A stretch of 64,000 bases of DNA from Serripes groenlandicus (taxonomy: Eukaryota; Mollusca; Bivalvia; Cardiida; Cardiidae), in NCBI GenBank assembly GCA_031761405.1, contig JASEVX010000008.1, positions 39,364,102-39,428,101 on the forward strand. The letters are read 5' to 3'. Position numbers and translations under genes: made by a program. Below, piece after piece: positions 10,979 through 22,074 of the stretch. How positions within the stretch are numbered: position 1 is the first letter of the stretch; each line of letters begins with the position of its first letter. Below the pieces are notes generated by a model. That model was not told the DNA's origin, searched no databases, and saw only the letters and a program-made list of their open reading frames with translations.

Positions 10979-11010
<32 letters not shown>

Positions 11011-11011
11011 G

Positions 11012-11092
<81 letters not shown>
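10959..11092. repeat. (GA)n microsatellite
   Basis: About 130 bp of GA dinucleotides, pure from about 11020, flanked by CAGACAGACA runs. Confidence 0.95.
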
Positions 11093-11095
<3 letters not shown>

Positions 11096-11261
11096 CATAC
11101 AGAGACAGAGACAGACACACACACACAGAGAAAGAGAGTAAGAAATTAATTTATGCAGGGTGTTATATTGAAACAGATTCACAGACCTACAGATCTCTAG
11201 ATAAGGGGCGGTTTTTTAAGTTTTAAAATTCTTGTTTTACCCTCTATCCCTTTGTTGTGGG

Positions 11262-11312
11262 TTCTCAAAAGAATCGTCTCATTGAGACGATTCTTTTGAG
11301 TACCCACATCAT
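11262..11312. repeat. Near-perfect hairpin
   Basis: CTCAAAAGAATCGTCTCA is followed almost directly by its reverse complement TGAGACGATTCTTTTGAG. A related single arm is at 6320-6355 (CTCAAAATAATCGTCTCAC), so this is a small dispersed palindromic repeat. It lies 180 bp upstream of the SHOX-like exon. Confidence 0.7.
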
Positions 11313-11494
11313 AGGGTTTGGTTGGATGATATGAGAGATATTGTGGGTAAAAGAGCTGAATACTCCTTCTTATCTGGACCTCTGACAGACATACAGAGAC
11401 AGAAAGAGATTGATGTTGTGTCTAAATATTGATATTATTTTCCTTGAAATGCAATCATTTTATGAATTGGTAAATATTGCTTCTTCTATTTTAG

Positions 11495-11552
11495 GTGTGG
11501 TTTCAGAATAGACGAGCCAAATGTAGAAAACAAGAGAGTCAAATGCAGAAAG
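11495..11552 (+). CDS. shox: SHOX-like exon: homeodomain helix 3
   Basis: The exon is 58 nt, between the acceptor TTCTATTTTAG (ends 11494) and the donor GTAGGC (11553). It reads VWFQNRRAKCRKQESQMQK plus one base. An intron just before the Val of VWFQNRR is typical of paired-like homeobox genes, and human SHOX, as I recall, also has a 58-bp exon here. The open frame runs past the donor, but that part is intron. Confidence 0.88.
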
Positions 11553-14500
11553 GTAGGCGTTTCGGCTTTAATTGTAATGACAGAATTGATATGAGTCGTG
11601 TCTGTTTATATGGTGTATATCACCGCGTTCAACAAGTTTTCAGTTATATCACGGCATTACCAGTACCACTGGTCCAATTATCCTGGCACAAGCGAGTCGG
11701 TTGTAATACTTGCCCTATAATTCAGAGAGCAAAGGAAGGAAAATCCTTACAACCATTTTAGAAGTCTTCAATTTGGGATCTTGTTGGCTGAGCCTGAGTC
11801 AACACTGATGATTGAGTCTTCTTGTAATAGAGTCGTCGATACAAGTTCGACTAAACTATATTAGTGTAACTCCACAGGAATATTGGCCATGACCTGAAAA
11901 TTACGATATATTCAACTGGCAAAATCGCTAATTGCGTCTCATATGTTTTAGTTACGCTGTGTAATGCACCCCAAACTAGGCAATCTGATAAAGTGTGTAT
12001 GTTTGAATGTTATTGTACTTCGGTTTCAACGATTTTTTGTTGATTTCACCATGAAAAAAACCCCACAGGAGTCTGTCCTGGTTATCCTGCGCGGCATACT
12101 TATACTAATCCGGCTAGATACTTTACGCAGAGTCCAAAATGTTCGTTTTGTCGCGGAACGGCTCAAATAAATTGTGTGAAGAAACGGTGCGAGAGAGCCA
12201 AGAAACACCTTCATTTAGTTAAGTGACCTAGAGGTCACCTGGCCGCCGTGATATAACCGAAATAACTGTTGACAAAATCACATTAAATATGTATCATCCA
12301 AGCAATAGATACAAATACGACTAGATACCAGCCCTGTTACGGATATTCCCCTATTTCTTCGAGGGCCCGTGTGCTTAACAAGAAATAGTTCTCGACAAAA
12401 CAATTTCATTAACGCACAATTTGATACAAATAACAAATCCAAACAGTCTGTAAATAAATAAAAAATTGGACACTTTCTCACAGTAGCATTTCTTTTATCA
12501 GGGAATAATCCGCAAATTCGATAATGAAGACTAACCCAATAAACAACCGATGGAAATTCGACAAATTAATTCTATTTGACGTAAATAGTTAACCGGACTA
12601 TTCCACAATTCTATTACCCCGCTCTTGAAGAGCATGGCGGGCTCTTTCATGATTAGCTGAATTCAATAGTATCACTAATTTGTCTTCATGAACTCGGCGC
12701 TAATCCAATCATCGGCTTTTATACGGGAAATATAATTTGACACCGGACTGAAGTATATTTGCCGATGTGGGTGACTAAATTGAAGCCCTACGCGTGCATC
12801 CCGACACCAAAACGTGCTAAAAGTCAATTGTAAAGGCATTCAGCTGTCAAATTTCTTGGGAACCCTTTGGAGTTTTCACAATCTTGATGCTTATCCTCTT
12901 TCCAACATACAAAACAATTTAGCAACAGACGACTGTGAAAATATCTGGGCAAAATTTTGAACATTTTCTGTAAATGGATTATTTTTTTTTAGAAACAGAA
13001 TCGAGAAAAAATGAGGAAAAAAAGGGAAATTGCTCATCAATGTCACCATGTCACCATGTTTTCATAAGTCGTCTGCTGCTAACGCGTCAAAATCTGTCTG
13101 CGTGTCGCAAAGTGTTAATTTAAAAATAGGTGCAACTACAACTTGAGGTTAGATGTACGCCTGTTTAACATTAAGAAATGGTGTTTTTTAACCCTTACCC
13201 TGATACAGACGGGATTGCTTGAAACCTTTTCCTATTGAAGACGAATTTATATACATTTGCATTATACGACTTATATATACTGTGGATAACATATAAACAA
13301 TGTTGTCCTATAGATTCTGTGTTTAAACAAACTATATAAATTATAGCTAGATATTTTATATCTTTCCTAAATTCGAAGCGGAAGGCACTTAAACGTCATA
13401 TGAGTAGTTCCAGGAGAAAACAAACATTATAGACTCTGCGTAATGTATCGACCCAGATCAGCATGAGCAGTCCGCGCAGGCTAATCGGGCCGACACATTT
13501 AGTCACAGGGGGATAGAGGTATAAAGTAATGATTCCCTGAAACAGAAAATCACAGGAGGCGAAAAGTGTCTGCCCGGGTTAGCTTGCGCGGCATGCTTAG
13601 GCTGATCCGGGTCGATACTTTACGCAGAGTCAACAGTGTTGGTTTTCTGGAAATATATCGTAAACTCTTTCAGCGCCAAAGGCAATGTTGAGGTGTTTGC
13701 AAACAATACTGATTCAGGCGAGTCAGCTCGTAACGAGCTGTCTCACCTGAAATCAGCATTGTTTGCTTTTTACTCATCAAAATAGTTCAAACTTTTATCA
13801 CACGAGAGATGGAGACGCCCGATTTTGAACATGGAAGAGTCTACTTTAAACAATTTGGCGCTGAAAGAGTTAACTCGAACCATTTCCTGTCTTTTTAAAA
13901 ATGTTTGAACTGGTGCCGTGATGCTTTTCTTGGTATGATATTACCACAGGCTTGTTCTTCAATATAAACACTTTAGTTTAAATCAATTAGAAAAATGTTA
14001 ATACATTATGAATTTAGCATAAAACGAGCTATAACTCGAACACGCGGATAGCTCGTTATTTTTGGGAACCTTTCGACATGTTGGTACGTCAGTCCAATGG
14101 ACTTAATCGAACATTTTGAGTGATCTCTTTTTACAAAAAGTTTCAAATTGGATGAAGGCCGAAGGGCTATAACTCTAGTATTTTTCAAATGTCAATAACA
14201 TAGATGTAGATGAAGAAAAGGAATCCGCCGTGGCCGAGTGGTTAGCGTCGGGGATTTAGAACGGGAGTCCCGGGTTTGATCCCCGGGCATGGCGGTCATG
14301 GTAGAGTGCCCCTGGACGAGGCATATTCTCTAACCTAATATTGGTTTTTTTACCCAGGGACCATGAAGAGGTTATCTATCCCTGTGATTAAACGGAAAAA
14401 ATGTTGAAAATGGCGTAAAAATCCCATAAAAAACCCACATTAAGTCAGAAAATGTGAAGATGCAACCTGATGGACAGCCTGGTGGTATACATTTACTTTC

Positions 14501-17500
14501 ATTCATAGAGATTTTAAATATTTTGTAACAATTTCTGTCGAGATGTTATTCAATTTATCTGCTTCTGATTTGTTGTATGTCAGGAAGGATTAAGTGAAGT
14601 AGGAGGCGTTCCTTCGACACACTATGCTGTTAAATATTTTGTTGTCCCCTTTATATTGTTTATTGCGGTTTCATATGATACTTCGCAACCGCCTTGAAAT
14701 TGACACAATATGGCCACCACACGCTGCTTAAAGTGTTCACGTGTGATTAACCGAATTCGGCGGATGTTAAACGACACGGTTTTTTTTTGTTGATAGAGTT
14801 TATAAAACACCATGTTGATAATGCTAAAATAAAAAAGAAGGGGAATATCTCCATAAAGATTTTGGATAGTTTTCAGTTTAAGGTACCTCTATATTTACCG
14901 GAGGAAAAAGGTTGTAACTTTGTTTAAATTAAATCTGAAAAGCAAGGGCGCTCTGAGAAACACATTTGCCGTATGCAAATTAAATATTAGTTTAGGTTTC
15001 CTCTACATTTATCAGGGGGAAACAAGGAGGTAACCTTGTTCAAATTCAAACTGAAAAGACAAACCAGTGACAAGATCGATCCAAGACTATGTTTGGTTCT
15101 TAAACAGCCATTGGCGACTTCTTTTTCTCGTATTTAGAAGAGCCATACGCTTATTCGTTTTATATCAATTGTGAAACAAGTTCTTACGACTTCATACTTA
15201 TCTCTGTATAGATAGAGTCGATTAAAGGTAGATAATTAACTAATGCTGTTTTCCAATTAACACATGAACGTGTGCGTGGACAATTGCTCTTTGAATACCA
15301 TTTGGTTTTGGTTCTTCACTTCTGCAAGCATATTGGCATATTAATATTATTATAAAAAGAGCCTGTCTGTATAGGGTCAACACGGATATATCAAAATGTA
15401 TATTCTGATTATTTTGGAAAATAATTTAAGTGAGGCTAATTTGTTTAAATGTGTATACATTTTGGCATACACTCCGCTGTATTAACAGACAATACCTTAA
15501 AAAATAAAACCAAGACAAATATAATAGTAGGCAGTACGCTAGATGGATATAGAGTAATATTCTATTTGCTATATTATTTATTCTGTTCTGATCAGAATAA
15601 AAGATAAATTGCAAGTAATATAAAAACAACAGAAGAAAACCCTTCAGGCAATATTTTGTTACTAGGAACCCCCATTGTATAGATTTACAACACAGAAGGA
15701 GAGAGCAAATGAAATAAGGTTAATGCTCAATCCTCAAATGAATTGTATCAAAATGTACTTATATATGAGCCGTTCCGCGAGAAAAATCAACATTGTGGAC
15801 TCTGCGTAAAGTATCTACCCGGATCGCACAAGCTAACCCAGACAGACACTTATCGCCTCCTGTGGATTTTTCTTTTTCGGAAATCATTACTCTATAACTC
15901 TATCCCACTGAAACGGAATGTGTCGGTCCGGATTAGCCTGCGCGAACTGCGCAGGCTTATCTTGGTCGATGAATTACCAGAGTGAAACATTTTGGTTTTC
16001 TCGGGGAACGGCTCATATATATATATATATATACACACACATGGTAATGCTCATTAACCCTTTCCCTCATATATACGCTTTCTGACGCCTATTCAGCAGA
16101 CGGCTTTTTGAAAACATAGTGACAAAAGAAGAAATTGCACAAAACGTGCAATTTCTCCTTTTGCCACAATGTTTTCCATGTTTTGTCATAGGTTATCCAT
16201 TCATTTATGGAGATTTTTCTATGTTTTGACAAAATACGTTCAAAGTCGTCTGCTGCAGAAATGTCGTATGAGGGAAAGGGTTAACTGTTGCTTGTACCAA
16301 CCCTTTCTACTAGTGTTGGTTGGCTTATAAATGAAGTATCTCACGTATTTTGGGATCAAAAGTGTCCATTTGATTGGTGTTGTTGATGTTTTACGACGCT
16401 TCCAACTTTCAAATATATATCACGGCGTTTTCCGGATAAGTTACCACCACTACTACTGATTCATTTATCCTGCCATCAGTCAGTCAGTCGTAATGCCTAA
16501 CCCACAATCCGGAGCGCCAAGGAGGGCATCCATTACTTTCATTTTTAAAGTCGTTGGTGTTATCCGGCCGGGGATCGTACCCACGACCTTCCGGACCCTA
16601 GATGGACGCTCTACCACTAGACCACCGAGTCGGTGAAAACAAAGTGTTGAAGAATATATCATATAGTCAAAAGCAAAATAAAAAAAAAAAAGATTTAAGT
16701 CTATTTAGTTTGATAGCATCCTTTGCACACGCACGGACGGTCTGATAAAGATCAACACAGTTTGAATCCGACTCACATTTATAAGCTTATTTGAAATTTC
16801 TATCAACTTATGTAGATTCTGATAAGACGGATTAGATGTGCAGGCTGATTTGAAACTTCACCGTTCAGAAATCCCAATTTGTATCTTTTTTCAAAAGCCA
16901 TGACGATCAATCGACCCTTAATTCGACCCTTAATTCCCCTAAACCAGCCTAATTTACTATCACAATCGTCCCGTGAGTATGAGGATTCGAGTGTGACTGA
17001 GAAAATGTTCATGCTGATCTGAGTCTACACTGTACAGGAATGTCAACTTGTGCCCATTCCCTTTGGTCAGTTTGTAGGTCTGCAAGACGCCTTTAGGGAA
17101 GGTCTTCCAGGTAATATATTACCGAGGTCTGCAAGACGCCTTTAGGGAAGGTCTTCCGGGTAATATATTACCGAGGTCTGCAAGACGCCTTTAGGGAAAA
17201 TCTTCCGGGTAATATATTACCGAGGTCTGCAAGACGCCTTTAGGGAAGGTCTTCCAGGTAATATATTACCGAGGTCTGCAAGACGCCTTTAGGGAAGGTC
17301 TTCCAGGTAATATATTACCGAGGTCTGCAAGACGCCTTTAGGGAAGGTCTTCCAGGTAATATATTACCGAAGATAACCCGATTAAAATATGCTAACAGTA
17401 TTGTTTTTTTTTATACAATCACAACTGCTTTACAATAAATAAATTATAATGTATAGTCAAGAATTGAAATAATTGTGACAAATGGAGAAATTGATCAATT

Positions 17501-20048
17501 TGTCATTATGAAACATTTTTTTTCAAAAGTCGTCTGCTGACAGTAGAAGCGTCAGAACATAGAAATAATAACATCTTTTCAAATCTCCGTCGAAATGTTA
17601 TTTTTTTAATTTTTTTAATTTTGGAATAATTTTGTTAAAAGGAGATATTAGAAATCATGAGAATGTTTCCAAAATATTTCTAACAACAGTCCTCTGCAGA
17701 AGCGTCGAAAAGCGATATGCATCGGATACAGTATTAATGATTTAGGTATAAATAGCCAATTGATTCAATATAATCATATTCCCCTGTAAAGACATGACAA
17801 TGTCTCTGTGAAAAAGGGGTGTTCAATATCAGGCAATTATCGAACACTTTGGCCGACTATAGCGTCAACCCTTTCCTTTTCACGCCTGAACGCAGATGAC
17901 TTTTGAAAACCTTGTGGCAAAATGTGTAATTCCTCCTCTAGTTACAACGTTTCTCAACACGTTATACAATAAGTAATATTTTTCTTGTAGAAAGTTTTCA
18001 CAACTTTGCTAAGATGCTTACAAAGCAGTCTGCTGCTGATTTGTCGTATGTGGGAAAGGCTTAGTGATAATTCAGTCTGCCCAAGGTATATAGTCGTTTG
18101 ACAGACAGACATGAAATCGACAAAGTAACATTTTCAAACTTTCCAGTCCAAACGGTATAGATCCAGACGAAAATCAGTTGGGGATTTATGGGGGACCGGG
18201 TGAAACGGATATAAAACTTTTTTTTTAGAAGGGATTGTCCCCTTTTCTCAGAGTACAATCTAAATATCAAACTACAAGGCAAACTACAAGACGAACTGAT
18301 ATTCTTTCATATTTTCATTTGCCCGACTGTGATTAATCGCTGAGAATAAATATTTGCCTCCGCTGACAAAACTTGTTAAGGTCAAAATTGAAATTATTAC
18401 TGCCTTTCATTTTTCACCCTTTTCGCTCCAAGAGTATTATTTGCTCTATAATAACTCAACATGATGTATTCCGATTTCCAATAATTCGAGGAAGAGACCA
18501 AATTAACTAAACACAAATATTGTTTGGCGGAAAGATTAAAGTATTTTATTTAGTTGGTTTTCCTTTAAAAAATCGCGGGGAGTTCAGATTGGCGAAATTA
18601 CGCCATAGAATATTGGCTATTTGTGCAAACAAATCTTTATGCATCTAATAACTTGTAATAGAAATGTCAGCGAAATGATTAATTGGGGAAAGAGTTCGCC
18701 AATTGGTTACATTAATTCTTCTCTGCTCTCTAACCTGTGAGGGAATTCTATCTCAGAAATTCTATTCAGGAAATAAAGCCATCCATAATGCCCTGTCATA
18801 ACACTGAACACACCGCCATCTTGGATCGAGATAAGAATGGGTCCAATTGCATAAAATGAGGGACAAGGACTTTTCTAATTATCGCCTTGTAAAAATATTA
18901 TCTTTCGTCTGAATGTGGCTTTTGTAACTAGTTAGATTTGAGGCGCGAGATCTTTGTGAGATATTTACTTCACCCATTCCTCCTTAAAAAATGTACGCAT
19001 TTTCCGAATTGTTACTGAACTTTGTAGTAGACAAGCAAGTATCGGTTGTACAAAATACTATTTAAAATCATTTGACGGAATAATTGATACTGTTTGATAA
19101 ATAGAAACTGAACATTATGTACAATGGCTGATTCTCCGACAAAGTTCTTTTATTTAAACCGACTAGGACGTGTGGAGTGTTCTATAATACAGGACCAAGG
19201 TCAGTATTTTTGGACGTGCCGGAAATACCGAATATTATATTATATTATATTATATATTAATATTATATATGCGAAAGAGTGACAACGTCTTTTTATAAAA
19301 AAAGATATCCATTGTTTTCTATTTGTTTATTCGTTTAAACAAACGGGCGACACTAAACGCATGGAATGCAAATGATAAATACGATGAATTATTAAACGTG
19401 TATTAAAAGGGATGACGATGTAATGGTCATGATAATAATAAAATAAATAACAATATATATCATCGGCGTCGTAGTCGTAACGACTTTATTATGTTGTTTT
19501 AGCTTGGCTTACTTTGTTCAAATATTCTAGTATCCTTTATTTATGCAGTTATTCTTGGTTTTTCTTCTGTTTGTTTCTTAAACTTTTTCTGTTCTATGCA
19601 TATTTTTAAGATGATGTTCTATTGCATTCTCGCCAAATATGACCTTATTCGTCGATGGGCCGTAATACATTAAACATTAATTTATTTATTTTAACAATTC
19701 AAAATATACAATGTATAATTTATTCTACTTTCAGCTGGAATTATGTTGACGTCAACAGGAAACATGACGCCACTCGAAGCCTGTCGTGTGACGCCGTTTG
19801 TGAGCTTCCCCTCTGTGAGAGAGCCGATGGAAAGGTTGCCATATCCCCCATTCTTCCCGTATTTCCCCATCCCATCGGCGCCGGGAATTCCACCAGCGAT
19901 TCACCCAATGTTACTGTACCACCATCATTACGCGGCCGCCTTGAATTTCGCCTCCCTGCCTGACAGCGGATTTAAAGCCTCGAAAAACACAAGTATTGCG
20001 GACTTACGGCTTAAAGCCAGGCAACACCTTGCTACATTGGGGTTATGA
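11495..20048 (+). CDS. shox: SHOX/SHOX2-like homeobox transcription factor, 3' part (two exons)
   Basis: Two exons, 11495-11552 and 19735-20048, join across an 8.2 kb GT-AG intron in phase 1. The first encodes homeodomain helix 3 (VWFQNRRAKCRKQ) and the second a conserved C-terminus. After the homeodomain come QMQK, a hydrophobic stretch, EACRVTPFV, a Pro/Phe/Tyr-rich region (PFFPYFPIP) and a C-terminal OAR motif (SIADLRLKARQH) just before the stop. From memory, vertebrate SHOX and SHOX2 share this order: KCRKQENQ, a DACRVAP-like motif, a Pro-rich region, and OAR reading SIADLRLKARKH. Helix 3 carries Gln at homeodomain position 50. SHOX proteins are nuclear, DNA-binding regulators of skeletal and neural development in vertebrates; the molluscan role is not readable here. 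The N-terminus and homeodomain helices 1-2 are not in the visible sequence, so the gene is partial in this window. Confidence 0.87.
11553..12480. other. SHOX-like intron, repeat-bearing 5' part
   Basis: 11615-11760 is a reversed SINE-2 tail (TATATCACGGCATTACCAG). 12055-12172 is part of a MITE B (GATACTTTACGCAGAGTCC, GCGGAACGGCTCAAA). No other gene seen. Confidence 0.5.
12481..12890. other. Non-repetitive AT-rich intron segment
   Basis: This stretch resembles none of the repeats seen elsewhere in the window. It contains several TAAT cores (TTAATTCTATTTGACG, TGATTAGCTGAATTC, GCGCTAATCCAATC). Being inside a developmental-regulator intron it is a possible enhancer, but only comparison with other species could tell. 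Confidence 0.25.
12891..13117. mobile_element. MITE A copy, degenerate
   Basis: Contains AGCAACAGACGACTGTGAAA, GGGAAATTGCTCATCAATGT and the right arm AAGTCGTCTGCTGCTAACGC. Confidence 0.55.
13408..13655 (-). mobile_element. MITE B copy
   Basis: Opposite orientation to the copy at 815: CTCTGCGTAATGTATCGACC, GGGGGATAGAGGTATAAAGT, GGTCGATACTTTACGCAGAG. About 245 bp. It directly precedes a MITE C copy. Confidence 0.8.
13663..13871. mobile_element. MITE C copy
   Basis: The 209-bp element starts AACTCTTTCAGCGCCAAAGG and ends GGCGCTGAAAGAGTT, its reverse complement at the tip. The centre has a hairpin (GAGTCAGCTCGTAACGAGCTG). Other copies are at 39281-39489 and 45581-45788. Confidence 0.88.
14225..14440 (+). 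mobile_element. SINE-3 copy with tRNA-like head
   Basis: The head carries an A box (TGGCCGAGTGG) and a B box (GGGTTTGATCCCC) at tRNA spacing. The body contains TAGAGTGCCCCTGG and CCCAGGGACCATGAAGAGG, and the tail GAAAATGGCGTAAAAATCCC. A reversed fragment is at 715-814. Not a functional tRNA: the acceptor ends do not pair. Confidence 0.78.
14441..15765. other. SHOX-like intron, no feature recognised
   Basis: AT-rich; two related segments near 14880-14960 and 14995-15065 (AAACTGAAAAG and CTCTACATTTATC-type matches) suggest an old local duplication. Nothing else. Confidence 0.35.
15766..16011 (+). mobile_element. MITE B copy, full length
   Basis: Starts GAGCCGTTCCGCGAGAAAAA and ends TTTTCTCGGGGAACGGCTC, an imperfect inverted pair of ends that defines the family. 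Followed by a short (TA)n and, at 16054, by MITE A. Confidence 0.85.
16054..16283. mobile_element. MITE A copy, full length
   Basis: The 230-bp element has ends AACCCTTTCCCTCATA and TATGAGGGAAAGGGTTAA, inner arms GCAGACGGCTTTTTGAAAAC and CAAAGTCGTCTGCTGCAG, and a central hairpin GAAATTGCACAAAACGTGCA. This is one of the best-preserved family members. Confidence 0.88.
16378..16640 (-). mobile_element. SINE-2 copy
   Basis: Reverse orientation. The head at the right end reads GGTGGTCTAGTGGTAGAGCG (A box) and GGGTACGATCCCCGG (B box) on the minus strand. The body shares GGCGCTCCGGATTGTGGGTT with the copy at 6928. Confidence 0.8.
17075..17369. repeat. 49-bp tandem repeat, 6 copies
   Basis: Units begin GAGGTCTGCAAGACGCCTTT and end GGGTAATATATTACC, itself a palindrome-like TAATATATTA. 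Spacing is exactly 49 bp (for example 17124 and 17173). Copies differ at only a few sites. Confidence 0.93.
17869..18063. mobile_element. MITE A copy, diverged
   Basis: AACCCTTTCCTTTTCACGCC on the left and CAGTCTGCTGCTGATTTGTC with GTGGGAAAGGCTTA on the right. Confidence 0.6.
18064..19734. other. SHOX-like intron, non-repetitive 3' part
   Basis: Most of 18290-19190 matches no repeat in this window and is rich in TAAT/ATTA (GATTAATCGCTGAG, AACATTAATT-type sites). 19236-19275 is a TATTA run. Possible regulatory DNA, unproven. Confidence 0.3.
19735..20048 (+). CDS. shox: SHOX-like last coding exon with OAR motif
   Basis: The acceptor TTCTACTTTCAG ends at 19734; the exon is 314 nt (two bases completing a codon, 103 codons, then TGA at 20046). 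It encodes AGIMLTSTGNMTP, EACRVTPFVSF, a run rich in Pro, Phe and Tyr, a His-rich YHHHYAAAL, and the OAR-type tail SIADLRLKARQH followed by LATLGL. Codon use is GC-richer than the flanking DNA. No exact AATAAA is seen in the next 500 bp. An overlapping frame (19655-19963) is a shadow. Confidence 0.9.
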
Positions 20049-20361
20049 CTTTTTTAGAATTACCAGTTTATCTTCGTGTTATTAGTGTACATAAGTGAAT
20101 GTATGTACTGAACATACATTGTGTAAATAAGTGAGTTCTTTATTTAATAATATATGATAATTTATATATAACACATTTATTATGCTTTTGCGGTCATTGC
20201 CTGGCCTTTCAGGCATGTTCCAAAAATGTTTTTGTTTTCTTTTAAGAGTTTGATTGGCTCAGTAACAGAGACCAAGACATAAATTAAACATTGGTGACAA
20301 TGAGTTATATAATTTTCAAATATTCTGACGTGTACCAGGTCCTTCACTGAGATAATTAAAA
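20049..20361. other. Probable SHOX-like 3' UTR and flank
   Basis: AT-rich sequence after the TGA. No exact AATAAA is visible; the end of the transcript cannot be placed. Confidence 0.35.
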
Positions 20362-20450
20362 GCCACCGCGGGTCACCCATCCAGGCACTAACCGCGATGT
20401 TCGTTGCTTAACCGTTGTAAATGTGCCTAGCACTCTACCAGCGTCGCTGT
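20362..20450 (-). repeat. 5S-rRNA-like fragment (5S-derived SINE or pseudogene)
   Basis: On the minus strand it reads GGTTAAGCAACGAACATCGC, GGTTAGTGCCTGGATGGGTG and ACCCGC. This follows the 3' half of animal 5S rRNA, where AAGTTAAGCAACG is followed by GGTTAGTACTTGGATGGGTG and ACC. The 5' half does not match clearly, so it is not a functional 5S gene. Confidence 0.55.
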
Positions 20451-21095
20451 AAAAACAAGTTGGCTTCTACAGCGATGGTGTAGAAGAGGTATCTGTACTT
20501 TTACTCCATTCTTAAATCCATATTACATTTAAGATTTTAAATAAGAAAATGAAAGGGAAGATGTCTGAGATAAGATCCCAATGCATCGTTATCAGTAAAA
20601 GCTTTGAAATCACAATTAAAAGGCTTTCGACAGGAACTTTAATCCGTAAATTGCGTATGTTTATATCTTTAGAACCTTTAATCGAAAACCACTTTACCTA
20701 CCATAACAGGAATTAAGAACTGCGGTATGCGAACACCAACCGTACTATTTGTACGTCCAGCGTATATATATATAGATCATACTGCGCAGATGTGCTGGTT
20801 GATCTCGATCATCATGTTATAACGGAAGGTTTTTAAAATAATTTATGAATTATATAAAGCAGAAGTGTGCTACTCAGTTTTTGTTAAAACTGTTTACATT
20901 TTATACATTTATTTGCATCATTAAATTGACGTTTAATGAACAGATTTCCTTTTTACTGTTGTTTGTTAACAAAGATTGGCGCACAGATGAGATCGGGCTC
21001 CAATTCCACCAACCTTACTGAGCGCTAAGAAATACATGTAACTTTAAATCTTAAATAAAATTCGAACATGTTCCTTCACTCTTATTTTACAAAAT
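20451..21095. other. No gene seen
   Basis: AT-rich intergenic DNA, no recognised repeat. Confidence 0.4.
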
Positions 21096-21357
21096 GAGCC
21101 GTCCCTCGATAACTCCAACATTATGGTATCTGCGTATTGTATCGACCCAGATCAGCCTGCGCAGTCCGCGCAGACTGATCCGGGCCGACACAATCCGTCT
21201 CAGGGGAATAGAGGCATAGAGTAATGATTCCTGAAACAGAAAATCCACAGGAGGCTAAAAATGTCTATCCGAATAAGCCTGCGCGACATGCTTAGGCTGA
21301 TCCGGGTCGATACTTTACGCAGAGACCACAATGTTGGTTTTCTCGCGGGACGGCTCA
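21096..21357 (-). mobile_element. MITE B copy, full length
   Basis: Starts GAGCCGTCCCTCGATAACTC and ends TTTTCTCGCGGGACGGCTC; interior GGCCGACACAATCCGTCTCA and GGTCGATACTTTACGCAGAG. Confidence 0.87.
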
Positions 21358-21796
21358 AATATTTAAGAAAATGACTAAGTTGGCATACATAGTTACCTTG
21401 CTGACTAACAATACTTGATACGAAAAGAAATATTTAGACATTTTAATTAAGTTAACAAAAATGATGAAATTGCCTTTAAGTATTTAAGTATTACTTAGCG
21501 CTAAGTAGGGTTGATGGAACTGGAGCCTGGCGATGTCGTGGCTCCGGTTGGATGGTATGCTGACTGGCGTCGACATTTCGTGTTCACTCGACTCGAACTA
21601 GTCTAATCACTGCAAAGATCGTACCGAAACGTAATACGAACTTTATAACAATCTCATGTCATTGACCTAAAATTGGAAAAGAAACATTTATGGATTTAAC
21701 TATACTATACTGAATTAAAAGATGAATAAATATACATGATTTTAAATCAGATTTCTATCATAGTTTAATTACCATTTCTTTAATGAAAATGTTTGA

Positions 21797-22074
21797 TGAT
21801 TTGGGTTTAACGCCGTTTTCATAACACGTCGGCCAGTTCACCTTCCAAAAAGTGAAGCCTGTCTTTCCAGCACCAGTACTACACACAACAGACTTTCCAA
21901 GCAACTGGTTGTTTTTCCATATGTACTGTTAGCCCACTGGAGGAAGACGAATGACGCTTGTCACAGTGACTTTTGTCAAACGTCGGAATGAATGGTGGCC
22001 GAGCAGGGGTTCGAACTCACAAACCCTGGAATGACAGCCCGCGTCGCTACCGACTGAGCTACCGGGGCTCAGCT
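21797..22074 (-). mobile_element. SINE-1 copy
   Basis: On the minus strand the head reads CCCCGGTAGCTCAGTCGG (A box) and GAGTTCGAACCCC (B box), then a body with AAGCGTCATTCGTCTTCC and a tail ending in ACGGCGTTAAACCCAAATC. The anticodon arm is not tRNA-like, so it is a SINE. Confidence 0.82.

Noticed and set aside
10839..11182. Frames encoding Ser-Leu repeats
   Set aside because: They come from the (GA)n microsatellite.
17075..17369. Regularly repeated units resembling a CRISPR array
   Set aside because: Units are contiguous without distinct spacers and the DNA is from an animal; it is a minisatellite.
19655..19963. 102-codon frame over the SHOX-like last exon
   Set aside because: It is a shifted frame; the OAR motif and splice phase support the other one.
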